Positions 1 through 8,904 of a stretch of DNA of 44,429 bases are shown one piece after another; position 1 is the first letter of the stretch, and every line of letters starts with the position of its first letter. The notes beneath the pieces are model-generated. The model saw only the letters and a list, made by a program, of their open reading frames with translations, did not search any database and was not told the DNA's origin. The stretch lies in assembly GCA_009692615.1 (NCBI GenBank), contig SHYW01000035.1, positions 1-44,429 on the forward strand. The letters run 5' to 3'. A program made the translations under genes and the position numbers. The stretch comes from Deltaproteobacteria bacterium (GTDB taxonomy: Bacteria; Desulfobacterota; Binatia; UBA9968).

Positions 1-148
1 CGGGGGCAAATCGAGGCAAAACTAAGGACCCTATTAACCACGAGAGCAAAATGTAATCTGATATAACTTCGCAAAAACTGTAACTCATTACGAAAAAAAC
101 GATCTATCCTCCGCTGCCCTGCTTCCAGGGCAGTTGTTCAGAGGTTCC
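1..148 (-). mobile_element. Insertion sequence end, partial (left copy)
   Basis: Bases 7-148 are the exact reverse complement of 44288-44429. The element terminus is GGAACCTCTGAACAA, read from 148 leftwards. A short inverted repeat (CTGCCCTG/CAGGGCAG, 113-134) lies just inside it. In the plus direction an open frame from 1 ends at TAA 64-66 and could be the last codons of a transposase, ending in residues RAKCNLI. The flanking bases 149-152 are CTAA, which fits the YTAR target of IS5-type elements. The family assignment is inference; the repeat itself is plain. The contig probably stops here because the element is multicopy. Confidence 0.7.
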
Positions 149-394
149 CTAAGACATTTTCACAACTATCGCCGTTTCGAGTGCACCACCGGCGATGTTT
201 ATCCCAACGTCAAATATCTCTATTGGGCGCGGCTCGATGTCGATGCCGAAACTTTGGTGCTTTACGAAGGGCAACGCTTGATCGCCATCGCCGCTGAAGA
301 ACGTTGGGCATTGAAGTTCGCCAACGTGCTCGGTTCGCTGTTGGAAGATTTCATCGCTGCAAACTTGTGGCCCAAGCCTGTGGATAACTCCTGA
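149..394 (+). pseudogene. C-terminal fragment of a NUDIX-like hydrolase, cut by the insertion sequence
   Basis: An open frame of about 81 codons runs out of the insertion sequence at 148 and ends at TGA 392-394. Nothing before 149 belongs to the gene, so the 5' part is missing. The pattern 'YWARLDV..ETLVLYEGQRL...AAEE.......LLEDFIA' resembles the C-terminal half of NUDIX hydrolases, where an EGQ-type segment precedes the last helix. The NUDIX box itself would lie upstream and is not in the window. The fragment has no start of its own except codons inside the repeat. Family assignment is from memory of the fold pattern and is moderate; truncation is clear. Confidence 0.5.
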
Positions 395-456
395 ACGATT
401 TTTACCGCGGCATAATTGTCGAGCCATTGTCTTTGTGGTAGAAAACTTTCACTACG

Positions 457-3400
457 ATGGATCACGCGGGTTTCGTTCACTTACACTGTCACACCGAATA
501 CAGCCTCCTAGACGGCGCCAACAAGGTCGACAAAATGTTCGGCCGCATCAAGGCGCTGGGCCAGCCGGCGGTGGCGATGACCGACCATGGCAACATGTTC
601 GGCGCCATCGAGTTTTACCGCGAGGCCAAGAGCCAGGGCATCAAACCGATCATCGGCTGCGAAATCTACGTCGCGCCGGCCAGCCGCTTCGAACGCAAGG
701 GGATCGATAAGGGCCCCAAAGAGTACAACAACCATTTGATCCTGTTGGCGATGAACAACGAGGGGTACCGCAATCTGTGCAAACTCGTATCACTCGGCTA
801 CATGGAAGGGTTCTACTACAAACCGCGCATCGACAAAGCAATTCTCAAAGAACTCAACGGCGGCTTGATCGCCTTGAGCGCTTGTCTGCAGGGCGAAGTT
901 TCCCAGGCGCTCAATTACGGCAACTATGAAAAGGCCAAGGCGGCGGTGGAGAATTACGCGTCGATTTTCGGCGACCGCTACTACATCGAGATTCAAGACA
1001 ACAAGCTGCCGGAGCAGGAAAAGGTCAATCGCTTGCTCGTCGAACTGGCCAAGGAAGTGTCGATCCCGGTGGTCGCGACCAACGATTGCCATTACGGCGA
1101 GCGCGACGATTTTCATGCGCACGATGTTTTGCTCTGCGTGCAAACCGGTAAGACTATCGACGACGACAATCGGCTGAAGCTCGAAACCGACGAACTGTTT
1201 TTAAAGTCTGCCGAGGAGATGGCCAATGGCTTCGACTGGTGTCCCGGCGCGGTGGAACGCACGATTGAGATCGCCGGGCGCTGCAACCTCGAGATCGAAT
1301 TCGGCAAGTATCACTTTCCGAATTTCACCCCGCCGAAAGAAATCAGCCTCGACGATTATCTCGACGAGTTGGCGCAGCAGGGCTTGGCCGAGCGTCTCGA
1401 AGGCGTGACCGACCCCACAATTAAAAAAAACTACCAGGAGCGGCTCGCTTACGAACTGGGCGTGATCAAGGACATGCAGTTTCCCGGTTATTTCTTGGTA
1501 GTCGCCGATTTCATCAACTACGCCAAGCAAAACGGCATTCCCGTCGGCCCCGGCCGCGGCTCCTCCGCCGGTAGTTTGGTGGCCTACGCGCTGCGCATCA
1601 CCGATCTCGATCCGATCCGCCATGTCTTGATCTTCGAGCGCTTTCTCAATCCCGAGCGCAAGTCGATGCCCGATATCGACGTCGATTTTTGCATCCGCGG
1701 CCGCGCCCAGGTGATTCAATACGTCAAGGATAAGTACGGCGCGGATCGGGTCGCGCAGATCGCCACCTTTGGGACCATGAAAGCCAAGGCCGCGATCAGA
1801 GACGTCGGTCGCGCGTTGGGTTTTTCCTTCGCCGAAACCGATGCCATCGCCAAGCTGATTCCCGCGCCCAGGCAGGGCTTCGACTATTCGCTCACCGAAG
1901 CGATGAAAATGGAGCCACGTCTGCCCGAGCTGATCAAGAACGATCCGCGGGTGAAAACTTTGATGGATCACGCGCTGCGCTTGGAAGGTCTGGTGCGCCA
2001 CGCGTCCACTCATGCCGCCGGCGTGGTGCTGTCGAATTTGCCGTTAGTCGACCACTGTCCGCTGTTCGTCGATAAAGAAGGCGGCATCGTCATCCAGTAC
2101 GAAATGACCTGGGTGGAAAAAATCGGTTTGGTCAAGTTCGATTTTCTCGGCTTGAAAACGCTGACCTTGCTGCATGATTGTCTGAAGCTTATTGACGTCA
2201 CCTGCGGCGATAAGATCGATCTCAACCGCTTGCCCTTGGACGACAAGAAAACCTACCGCACGCTGTGCCAGGGCAACACCACCGGCGTGTTCCAGCTTGA
2301 GAGCACCGGGATCCGCGACATGACCGTGCGGATTCGGCCCAACTGTTTCGAGGATCTGGTCGCGATCCTCGCGCTTTACCGCCCCGGCCCCCTCGATAGC
2401 GGCATGGCCGAGGATTACATCAAGCGCAAAAGCGGCAAAGAAAAAATTAAATATCTCCATCCCATGCTCGAAGGGATTCTCAAAGACACCTACGGCGTCA
2501 TCGTCTACCAAGAACAGGTCATGCAGACGGCGCAGATTCTCGCCGGCTACACCATGGGCGACGCCGACATCTTGCGCCGGGCCATGGGCAAAAAAGATCC
2601 CGAGGAGATGGCCGCCCAGCGTTCCCGTTTCGTCGACGGCGCCAAAGCGCAGAAGATCGACGGCCAGCGCGCCACGGAAATTTTCGATCAGATGGAAACC
2701 TTTGCGCGCTACGGTTTCAACAAGTCCCATTCGGCGGCCTATGCTTTGGTTTCCTATCAGACCGCCTATCTCAAGAGCCATTATCCCGTCGAGTTCATGG
2801 CGGCGTTGTTGACTTCGGAAATGGGCGATACCGAAAAGGTCATCAAGAACCTCTCCGAGTGCCGTGAGAAAGACATCGTCGTGTTGGCGCCGGATATCAA
2901 TGAGAGTCTGGCCAACTTCACGCCGGTGGGCGAGAAAATTCGATTCGGTTTGGCCGGGGTCAAAAACGTCGGTGAAAAAGCTCTCGAAGTGATCATCAAA
3001 AGCCGCACCGAAGACGGGCCGTTTACTTCGCTCTTCGATTTTTGCCGTCGTGTCGATATGCAGGCGGTCAACCGGCGGGTGATCGAGAGTTTGATCAAGT
3101 GCGGCGCTTTCGATTCGACCCAGACCTCGCGGGCGCGCATGGTGGGCGCCTTGGACGATGCCATGAAGGCCGGCCAGGCGCACCAGCGCGATCAATCGAG
3201 TAATCAGATCGACATTTTCGCCATGCTCGGGACGCCGGTCAAAGGCGCCAAGAAGCCCGGCGATATTTATCCTCAGGTCGCCGAGTGGTCGTCGCAGGAA
3301 TTACTCGCCTTCGAAAAAGAAGCGCTGGGCTTCTACATCACTGGACATCCCTTGGACAAATACGAGCGCGCCCTCAAGCGGATCACCAACGGCACCATCG

Positions 3401-3975
3401 CGGCGATGAAGGAGCGCGCCCAGTCGGGCGAAGTGCGCCTTGGCGGCGTAGTTTCGGCGTTGCGCTTGCGCAACACCAAGAAGGGCGACCGCTACGGCAG
3501 TTTCCATCTCGAAGACATGAGCGGTTTTATCGAAGTGCTCGCTTGGCCGGAGACCTACAAAAAATGCGCCGATCTGCTCGGTACCGACGATCCGATCTAC
3601 GTCAAAGGTAAAATGGAAGTGGGCGAGGACCGCATTCAAGTAATCGCCAATGAAGTGATCGGCCTGGCCGAGGCGGTGAAGAATCAGAAAAACAATTTGG
3701 CCAACGGTAACGGCAAGACTAACGGCAACAGCGAGAAGATTCATCTCTACGTGCGCGAGTGCGAAGTCTCCGCCGATGAGTTGGTGCGCTTGCGCGATAC
3801 GTTGTTAGACTATCCCGGGCCGGCGACGGTTTATCTTCATCTGCTGGCGGCGGTGCAGGATGAGACCGTCATCGAGCTCTCCGATCAAGTGCGCATCGCC
3901 GCGACGCCGGAGCTCGAAGATGCGGTGGAAAAACTCTTCGGTGCGCGAGTGCGCTTCCACGCCTTGAACGCTTAA
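457..3975 (+). CDS. dnaE: DNA polymerase III subunit alpha
   Basis: This is the replicative polymerase catalytic subunit, 1172 residues, the normal length for DnaE1. An N-terminal PHP domain shows HLHCHTEYS (8-16), TDHGN (42-46), GCEIYVAP and NDCHY. The HxH, DH and DxH metal ligands are therefore intact, unlike in E. coli, where PHP is degenerate. The palm carries the catalytic PDIDVDF (405-411), preceded by GPGRGSSAGS. A helix-hairpin-helix region follows, then an OB-fold around residues 990-1070 and a short C-terminal domain. No strong Shine-Dalgarno is visible before ATG 457, but the protein begins at the usual point, a few residues before HLHCH. Its stop overlaps the hflX start by one base (TAATG), so the two genes are translationally linked. 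Confidence 0.97.
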   Translation: MDHAGFVHLHCHTEYSLLDGANKVDKMFGRIKALGQPAVAMTDHGNMFGAIEFYREAKSQGIKPIIGCEIYVAPASRFERKGIDKGPKEYNNHLILLAMNNEGYRNLCKLVSLGYMEGFYYKPRIDKAILKELNGGLIALSACLQGEVSQALNYGNYEKAKAAVENYASIFGDRYYIEIQDNKLPEQEKVNRLLVELAKEVSIPVVATNDCHYGERDDFHAHDVLLCVQTGKTIDDDNRLKLETDELFLKSAEEMANGFDWCPGAVERTIEIAGRCNLEIEFGKYHFPNFTPPKEISLDDYLDELAQQGLAERLEGVTDPTIKKNYQERLAYELGVIKDMQFPGYFLVVADFINYAKQNGIPVGPGRGSSAGSLVAYALRITDLDPIRHVLIFERFLNPERKSMPDIDVDFCIRGRAQVIQYVKDKYGADRVAQIATFGTMKAKAAIRDVGRALGFSFAETDAIAKLIPAPRQGFDYSLTEAMKMEPRLPELIKNDPRVKTLMDHALRLEGLVRHASTHAAGVVLSNLPLVDHCPLFVDKEGGIVIQYEMTWVEKIGLVKFDFLGLKTLTLLHDCLKLIDVTCGDKIDLNRLPLDDKKTYRTLCQGNTTGVFQLESTGIRDMTVRIRPNCFEDLVAILALYRPGPLDSGMAEDYIKRKSGKEKIKYLHPMLEGILKDTYGVIVYQEQVMQTAQILAGYTMGDADILRRAMGKKDPEEMAAQRSRFVDGAKAQKIDGQRATEIFDQMETFARYGFNKSHSAAYALVSYQTAYLKSHYPVEFMAALLTSEMGDTEKVIKNLSECREKDIVVLAPDINESLANFTPVGEKIRFGLAGVKNVGEKALEVIIKSRTEDGPFTSLFDFCRRVDMQAVNRRVIESLIKCGAFDSTQTSRARMVGALDDAMKAGQAHQRDQSSNQIDIFAMLGTPVKGAKKPGDIYPQVAEWSSQELLAFEKEALGFYITGHPLDKYERALKRITNGTIAAMKERAQSGEVRLGGVVSALRLRNTKKGDRYGSFHLEDMSGFIEVLAWPETYKKCADLLGTDDPIYVKGKMEVGEDRIQVIANEVIGLAEAVKNQKNNLANGNGKTNGNSEKIHLYVRECEVSADELVRLRDTLLDYPGPATVYLHLLAAVQDETVIELSDQVRIAATPELEDAVEKLFGARVRFHALNA

Positions 3976-5282
3976 TGCCGCTCATCTCCACCCAGCGCCC
4001 CAAAGAGAAAGCCCTTCTCGTCGGCGTCGAGTTGCCGTCCCGCGACCCGCAGCTTCCTCTCGAATATAGTCTGGAAGAACTAGAACGGCTGGCGAAAACC
4101 GCCGGCGCCACCGTGCTCGGCAAACATTCCCAACAGGTGCGCCGGGTGACGCCGGCGACCTTAATCGGCAGCGGTAAAGTGGACGAGATCAAGGCGAGCA
4201 TTCACGATCTCGATGCCAATTTAGTCATCATCGACGAGGATTTGACGCCGGCGCAGCAGCGCAATCTGGAAACCGCTTTCAAAGTCCGGGTCGTCGACCG
4301 CAGTCAATTGATCCTCGATATTTTCGCCCAGCGGGCGCGCAGCAATGAAGGCAAACTGCAGGTCGAGCTGGCGCAGCTGCAATACTTGCTGCCGCGGCTG
4401 ACGCGCCAGTGGACCCACTTGTCGCGACTTGGCGGCGGCATCGGCACCCGCGGACCGGGCGAAACTCAGCTCGAAGTCGACCGCCGGCGCATTCGCGAAC
4501 GGATCGGCCATCTCAAGCATCGGCTAGAAACCGTCGAGCGGACGCGCACGCTGCAGCGCAAAGAGCGCGGCGAAGTGCCTTTTGCTACCGTGGCGCTGGT
4601 GGGCTACACCAACGCCGGCAAGTCGACCTTGATGAACACGCTGACGCGCGCCGGAGTTTTCGTCGAGGACAATCTGTTTGCGACGCTCGATCCGACGACC
4701 CGGGCGCTACGGCTGCCCAACGGCGACAAGGTGATGATCGTCGACACCGTCGGTTTCATCAATAAGATTCCCCATTCCTTGATCGAAGCGTTCAAGGGAA
4801 CCCTCGAAGAGGTGAGCCGCGCCGACTTGCTGCTGCATTTGATAGACATGGCCAACCCGCTCTACGACGAGCAAATCAAAGTCATCGACGGCGTCCTCGA
4901 CGAGATCGGTGCCGGGGAAATTCCGACGCTGTTGGTGCCGAACAAGATCGATGTGGTGGCAACGGTGCCGGTCCGTGAAATTCAAAGCATGAGCAAGAAC
5001 GCTGCCGGAGTTTGTCCGATTTCAGCTCTCACGGGCGGCGGCGTCGCCGAGCTGCTCGCGCAAGTCGGCGGAATTCTCGACCGCGAAAAAGAGCTGTTCG
5101 ATGCCAGCTTTAGTTTGCAGCAGGGTAGTTGGGTGGCGCTCTTGCGCGAGCGCGGCCGGATCGTCAAGGAAACCTACGATGCCGAGGGTATTCACGTCAC
5201 CGCCTTGGTGACGGCCAAGCTTGCCGGGCAAATGCGTAAACTACTCAATGGCGATCGTGCGGCGGCGAAGCTTCTGGTGTGA
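3975..5282 (+). CDS. hflX: GTPase HflX
   Basis: Ribosome-associated GTPase of the TRAFAC class, 435 residues. HflX proteins bind the 50S subunit and help split stalled ribosomes. The N-terminal HflX domain includes the glycine-rich stretch GGGIGTRGPGETQLE. A coiled linker follows, then the G domain: P-loop GYTNAGKS (210-217), DTVGF (257-261) and NKID (323-326). The start codon overlaps the dnaE stop, so it is probably coexpressed with dnaE. The stop is followed ten bases later by pgsA. All nucleotide-binding motifs are intact. Confidence 0.95.
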   Translation: MPLISTQRPKEKALLVGVELPSRDPQLPLEYSLEELERLAKTAGATVLGKHSQQVRRVTPATLIGSGKVDEIKASIHDLDANLVIIDEDLTPAQQRNLETAFKVRVVDRSQLILDIFAQRARSNEGKLQVELAQLQYLLPRLTRQWTHLSRLGGGIGTRGPGETQLEVDRRRIRERIGHLKHRLETVERTRTLQRKERGEVPFATVALVGYTNAGKSTLMNTLTRAGVFVEDNLFATLDPTTRALRLPNGDKVMIVDTVGFINKIPHSLIEAFKGTLEEVSRADLLLHLIDMANPLYDEQIKVIDGVLDEIGAGEIPTLLVPNKIDVVATVPVREIQSMSKNAAGVCPISALTGGGVAELLAQVGGILDREKELFDASFSLQQGSWVALLRERGRIVKETYDAEGIHVTALVTAKLAGQMRKLLNGDRAAAKLLV

Positions 5283-5291
5283 AAGCGATCG

Positions 5292-5858
5292 ATGCTCAAC
5301 CTGCCGAACACGTTGACGCTGCTGCGCATCCTCACCATTCCATTTTTTTTGGAATGCCTCGCCTATCATCTCTATTGGGAAGCTTTGGTAATTTTTGCCA
5401 TCGGCGGGCTCACCGATTTTCTCGATGGGCTGGCGGCGCGCTGGATGAACCAGCAGACGGCCTTGGGCGCCTATCTCGACCCGGTGGCGGACAAGCTATT
5501 GGTATTCACGTCGTTTGGCATGCTGGGTTCCATCGGCGGAATACCGCCTTGGTTGGCGATCGTGGTTGTCCTACGCGACGTGTTTATTGTCGTCGGCTAC
5601 GGCATCGTCTATTTCCTAGTTTCGGAGACCTTGGAGGTGCGGCCGAGCCGCCTCGGCAAATGGAGCACGACATTTCAGTTGCTGACCTTGGCGGTGGCGT
5701 TGGCGCTGTTGCACGATCCGAAGTTGTTCAGTGCCGATGTGCTGACTTTTTTTGTTGGTCTGACCGCGCTGACGACCCTGGTTTCGGGGGCTCAATATTT
5801 GTATCGCGGTTTGCTTTGGTTGCAAGTCAAAGCACCGTCGATCACTCCGCCCGGTTGA
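5292..5858 (+). CDS. pgsA: CDP-diacylglycerol--glycerol-3-phosphate 3-phosphatidyltransferase
   Basis: Membrane enzyme of the CDP-alcohol phosphatidyltransferase family, 188 residues. It makes phosphatidylglycerol phosphate from CDP-diacylglycerol and glycerol-3-phosphate. The family signature is complete between residues 42 and 67 (D42, D45-G46, A49-R50, G59, D63, D67), and N6-T7-x2-R12 near the N-terminus is typical of PgsA. Several hydrophobic segments span the remainder. It lies ten bases after hflX and ends the dnaE-hflX-pgsA run. PgsA fits better than phosphatidylserine synthase because of length and N-terminus, but the exact alcohol acceptor is inferred. Confidence 0.88.
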   Translation: MLNLPNTLTLLRILTIPFFLECLAYHLYWEALVIFAIGGLTDFLDGLAARWMNQQTALGAYLDPVADKLLVFTSFGMLGSIGGIPPWLAIVVVLRDVFIVVGYGIVYFLVSETLEVRPSRLGKWSTTFQLLTLAVALALLHDPKLFSADVLTFFVGLTALTTLVSGAQYLYRGLLWLQVKAPSITPPG

Positions 5859-5883
5859 CAGTTTGGCCAAAAATTGGTAGTAA
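5855..5883 (+). promoter_or_regulatory. Possible sigma-70 promoter upstream of tRNA-Val/thrS
   Basis: A perfect -35 hexamer TTGACA (5855-5860) lies 17 bases before TAGTAA (5878-5883), which is a poor -10; an overlapping TAAAAT lies 20 bases away. It overlaps the pgsA stop and would drive the tRNA about 120 bases downstream and possibly thrS. Support is sequence only. Confidence 0.35.
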
Positions 5884-6014
5884 AATCAATTTCTTGCATT
5901 GTCTAGTACGATGGAGCTTTAGGCTTTTAGCAGATTCCCGATCGGCACAGCAGATAGTCATGTATTCGCACTTCGAAAACGCGACCGATTGCGCTCCACC
6001 CCGTCAGATCTTTC

Positions 6015-6089
6015 AGGCACGTAGCTCAGTGGGAGAGCGCTTCCCTGACACGGAAGAGGTCGGCAGTTCAATCCTGCCCGTGCCTACCA
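6015..6089 (+). tRNA. tRNA-Val (GAC)
   Basis: A full cloverleaf of 75 bases. The acceptor stem AGGCACG pairs with CGTGCCT (seven pairs), the D stem is GCTC/GAGC, the anticodon stem is CTTCC/GGAAG with loop CTGACAC (anticodon GAC, reading GUC/GUU), and the T stem GGCAG/CTGCC carries TTCAATC. The discriminator is A and CCA is encoded. It ends 17 bases before thrS. Confidence 0.96.
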
Positions 6090-6106
6090 TTTTTTAATTT
6101 GCCGGC

Positions 6107-8017
6107 ATGGAAAGTATTCACGTCACTTTTGTTGACGGTAGTGCCGTTGACGTTCGTTCAGGAACCCGAGTTGTGGAGATCGCGGCTGCCGCCGGCGCTA
6201 AAAATCTCATCGCCGCCAAGGTGGACGGCGTTGCCGTCGATCTCAATCGTCCGTTGGACAAAGATTGCGCCGTCGAGTGGATCGCGCCCGAGAGCGCCGA
6301 TGGCCTCGACGTGATTCGTCATTCCACAGCTCATTTGATGGCCCAGGCGGTGCAGGCGCTTTTTCCGGGAACTCAAGTGACCATCGGTCCGACCATTGAC
6401 GACGGGTTTTACTATGATTTCAAACGCAGCCAGTCCTTCTCGCCGGAAGAATTGGAACAGATCGAAACGCGCATGCAGGAATTGGTCAAAGCCAATTTGA
6501 AAATTACCCGCGAGGAGCTGCCACGGGCGGAAGCCATCGAGCTGTTTCGCAAGATGGGCGAGGACTATAAGGTCGAGATCATCGAAGGTATAAAAGAAGA
6601 ATTCGTCTCGCTCTACCGTCAAGGCGACTGGGTGGATCTGTGCCGCGGCCCTCATGTACCGTCGACCGGCGCGATTAAAGCTTTCAAACTAACCGGCGTG
6701 GCCGGCGCCTATTGGCGCGGCAACGAGCAGAACAAGATGCTCCAGCGCATCTACGGCACGTCGTGGAATTCCAAAGACGCGCTCAAAGAACATTTGCGCT
6801 TGCTGGAAGAAGCCAAGAAGCGCGATCACCGCCGGCTCGGTAAGGAACTAGACCTTTTCAGTTTTCATCCGATCGCGCCGGCCAGTCCATTTTTTCATCC
6901 CAAGGGCGCGACGGTTTACAACGAGTTGATCGCCTACATGCGCCGGCTCTACGTGCGTTACGGTTACGACGAAGTGATCACGCCGCAAATTCTCGATGTC
7001 GATCTGTGGCGCCGTTCCGGCCATTACGAACACTATCGCGACAACATGTATTTCACCGAGGTCGACGAGCGCCAGTTCGGCGTCAAGCCGATGAACTGCC
7101 CCGGCCACACGTTCGTTTACGCGGCGAAGAAGCGCTCCTATCGCGACCTGCCGCTGCGTATCGCCGACTTCGGCCGGCTCCATCGTTACGAGCGCTCCGG
7201 CGTGACCGCGGGTTTGACTCGAGTGCGTTCCTTCGCGCAAGACGACGCCCATATCTTTTGCGCGCCGGAGCAGATCGAAGCGGAGATCGGTAGCCTGATT
7301 AAAATGCTGCGTGAAGTGTATAAGACCTTTCAGTTTAGCGATATGCAGGTCAAGCTTTCGACCCGGCCAAAGGATTTTATCGGTGAGCAGGTCATTTGGG
7401 ACAAAGCTGAGGCCGCCCTCAGCCAAGCGCTCAGCAAAGAAGGGATCGACTACCAGATCAATCCCGGCGACGGCGCTTTCTACGGGCCCAAGATCGATTT
7501 CGTTGTGCTCGATGCGCTCAAGCGCGGTTGGCAGCTGGCGACGATACAGCTCGATTTCAATTTGCCTCAGCGCTTCGATTTGGTTTATACCTCGTCGGCT
7601 GGGACTGACGAACGGCCGGTGATGATTCACCGGGCGATTCTCGGTTCCATCGAGCGCTTTATGGGCATCTTGATCGAACATTGCGCCGGCGCGTTTCCGC
7701 TCTGGCTTGCGCCGGTGCAGGTAAAGTTATTGACTGTCACCATCGATCATAAGGAATACGCCAATAGCGTGTTCGAGCAGTTGCGCGCCGGTGGCTGGCG
7801 TGTCGAGCTCGACGGCCGCAATGAAAAGCTCGGCTACAAAATTCGTGAAGCCCAGTTAGCCAAGATTCCCTACGCCGTGGTGATCGGCGACAAAGAAGTG
7901 GCGGGCCAGACGCTGGCGCCGCGCCGGCGCGGTGGCGAGAACCTGCCGGCTGTGGGGGTCGAGGAATTTATCGCCCAGTTACGCGCCGAGGTTGCACTCG
8001 ACGTTGGAGCAGCATAG
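6107..8017 (+). CDS. thrS: Threonine--tRNA ligase
   Basis: Class II synthetase charging tRNA-Thr, 636 residues, the usual bacterial length. The order is a TGS domain (about 1-62), an editing domain with H72xxxH76 and C179-R-G-P-H183 (removal of mischarged serine), and the catalytic core. The core has the zinc cysteine in MNCPGH (329-334), motif 2 around the HRYERSG segment, motif 3 ending in IHRAILGS, and a C-terminal anticodon-binding domain. The ATG follows tRNA-Val by 17 bases with no clear Shine-Dalgarno. It heads the thrS-infC-rpmI-rplT-pheST run characteristic of proteobacteria. Confidence 0.97.
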   Translation: MESIHVTFVDGSAVDVRSGTRVVEIAAAAGAKNLIAAKVDGVAVDLNRPLDKDCAVEWIAPESADGLDVIRHSTAHLMAQAVQALFPGTQVTIGPTIDDGFYYDFKRSQSFSPEELEQIETRMQELVKANLKITREELPRAEAIELFRKMGEDYKVEIIEGIKEEFVSLYRQGDWVDLCRGPHVPSTGAIKAFKLTGVAGAYWRGNEQNKMLQRIYGTSWNSKDALKEHLRLLEEAKKRDHRRLGKELDLFSFHPIAPASPFFHPKGATVYNELIAYMRRLYVRYGYDEVITPQILDVDLWRRSGHYEHYRDNMYFTEVDERQFGVKPMNCPGHTFVYAAKKRSYRDLPLRIADFGRLHRYERSGVTAGLTRVRSFAQDDAHIFCAPEQIEAEIGSLIKMLREVYKTFQFSDMQVKLSTRPKDFIGEQVIWDKAEAALSQALSKEGIDYQINPGDGAFYGPKIDFVVLDALKRGWQLATIQLDFNLPQRFDLVYTSSAGTDERPVMIHRAILGSIERFMGILIEHCAGAFPLWLAPVQVKLLTVTIDHKEYANSVFEQLRAGGWRVELDGRNEKLGYKIREAQLAKIPYAVVIGDKEVAGQTLAPRRRGGENLPAVGVEEFIAQLRAEVALDVGAA

Positions 8018-8054
8018 AAATAGATGATCCTGGGAAACCGGACGGAGGTGTCCA

Positions 8055-8561
8055 ATAGCTAGAGAAGCGAGAATCAATCACCAAATTCGCGCCCGTGAGG
8101 TGCGCGTCATTGGGCCTAAGGGGGAACAGCTCGGAGTCTTGCCGCTGCATGAAGCGCTCAAGCAAGTGGAAGCGCTAGAATTGGATTTGGTCGAAGTCGC
8201 GGCCGAAGCCCAGCCGCCGGTCTGTCGCATGATGGACTACGGCAAGTTTCGCTACGAGCAGAAAAAGAAAACTCATAGCGCGAGCAAGCGCTCGGTGGTC
8301 GAAATCAAAGAAGTCAAAATGGGTTCGCGCACCGATCCTCATGACGTCGAGCATAAGGTCAAAAACATTCGCAAGTTTATCGGCGAAGGCCAGCGGGTGA
8401 AAGTTTCGGTGTTCTTTCGCGGCCGGGAAATAACCCATCCGGAGCTGGGCCGGCAAATGCTGATGCGCGTCATGGAGCAATTGCGCGACGTCGCCAAATT
8501 GGACATCGATCCGCGCCTCGAGGGGCGCAACATGGCGATGCTCGTGACGCCCAAAGGTTAA
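8055..8561 (+). CDS. infC: Translation initiation factor IF-3, probable AUA start
   Basis: IF-3 binds the 30S subunit, prevents premature 50S joining and proofreads start codons. The conserved N-terminus (INHQIRAREVRVIG, starting seven residues from the proposed start) lies upstream of the first GTG at 8100, so the gene must start earlier. In frame, ATA at 8055 sits four bases after GGAGGTG (8044-8050), a seven-base match to the anti-Shine-Dalgarno. No ATG, GTG or TTG in that frame could replace it. IF-3 genes typically use rare starts (AUU in E. coli), which lets IF-3 repress its own translation. The product is 168 residues with N- and C-terminal IF-3 domains. The start is inferred but well supported. 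Confidence 0.93.
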   Translation: MAREARINHQIRAREVRVIGPKGEQLGVLPLHEALKQVEALELDLVEVAAEAQPPVCRMMDYGKFRYEQKKKTHSASKRSVVEIKEVKMGSRTDPHDVEHKVKNIRKFIGEGQRVKVSVFFRGREITHPELGRQMLMRVMEQLRDVAKLDIDPRLEGRNMAMLVTPKG

Positions 8562-8600
8562 GTCGCTGAATCAATCGGAATGAGAGTAGAGGAGTGAAAA

Positions 8601-8798
8601 GTGCCTAAAATCAAAACCAACCGATCCGCCGCGAAGCGCTTTCGCGTAACCGGAAGCGGCAAGATAAAACGCAATAAAGCGAACAAGCGCCATATTCTTT
8701 CGAGCAAAGGGAAAAAGCGCAAGCGCAATTTGCGTCACGCGACCTTGGTGGCTAGCGCGGAAGTGAAGAATATCCGCAAGCTGATACCGTATAAATAA
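8601..8798 (+). CDS. rpmI: 50S ribosomal protein L35
   Basis: Small basic ribosomal protein bL35, 65 residues, starting [14 protein letters not shown], with the family pattern KRHIL..K..KRKR.LR. The start is GTG, preceded by GAGGAGTG a few bases upstream. It sits between infC and rplT as in most bacteria. Confidence 0.96.
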   Translation: MPKIKTNRSAAKRFRVTGSGKIKRNKANKRHILSSKGKKRKRNLRHATLVASAEVKNIRKLIPYK

Positions 8799-8820
8799 AG
8801 CGTCGAGGATTGACCAAAAA

Positions 8821-8882
8821 GCGTTGAGGTTGGGATCGGCGCGTTCTCAAGCGTTTTGATCTCGAAGCCAATCTCTCAACGC
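8821..8882 (+). promoter_or_regulatory. Long stem-loop between rpmI and rplT, possible L20 autoregulatory element
   Basis: The arms 8821-8833 (GCGTTGAGGTTGG) and 8868-8882 (CCAATCTCTCAACGC) pair as GCGTTGAG/CTCAACGC plus TTGG/CCAA with a small internal loop. They enclose about 34 bases with further pairing (TCAA/TTGA). The stem ends seven bases before the rplT Shine-Dalgarno GGGAAGGA (8889-8896). L20 is known to repress its own operon through leader RNA in other phyla. A similar role here is inference. Confidence 0.5.
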
Positions 8883-8904
8883 GAATCAGGGAAGGAGTTT
8901 CATC

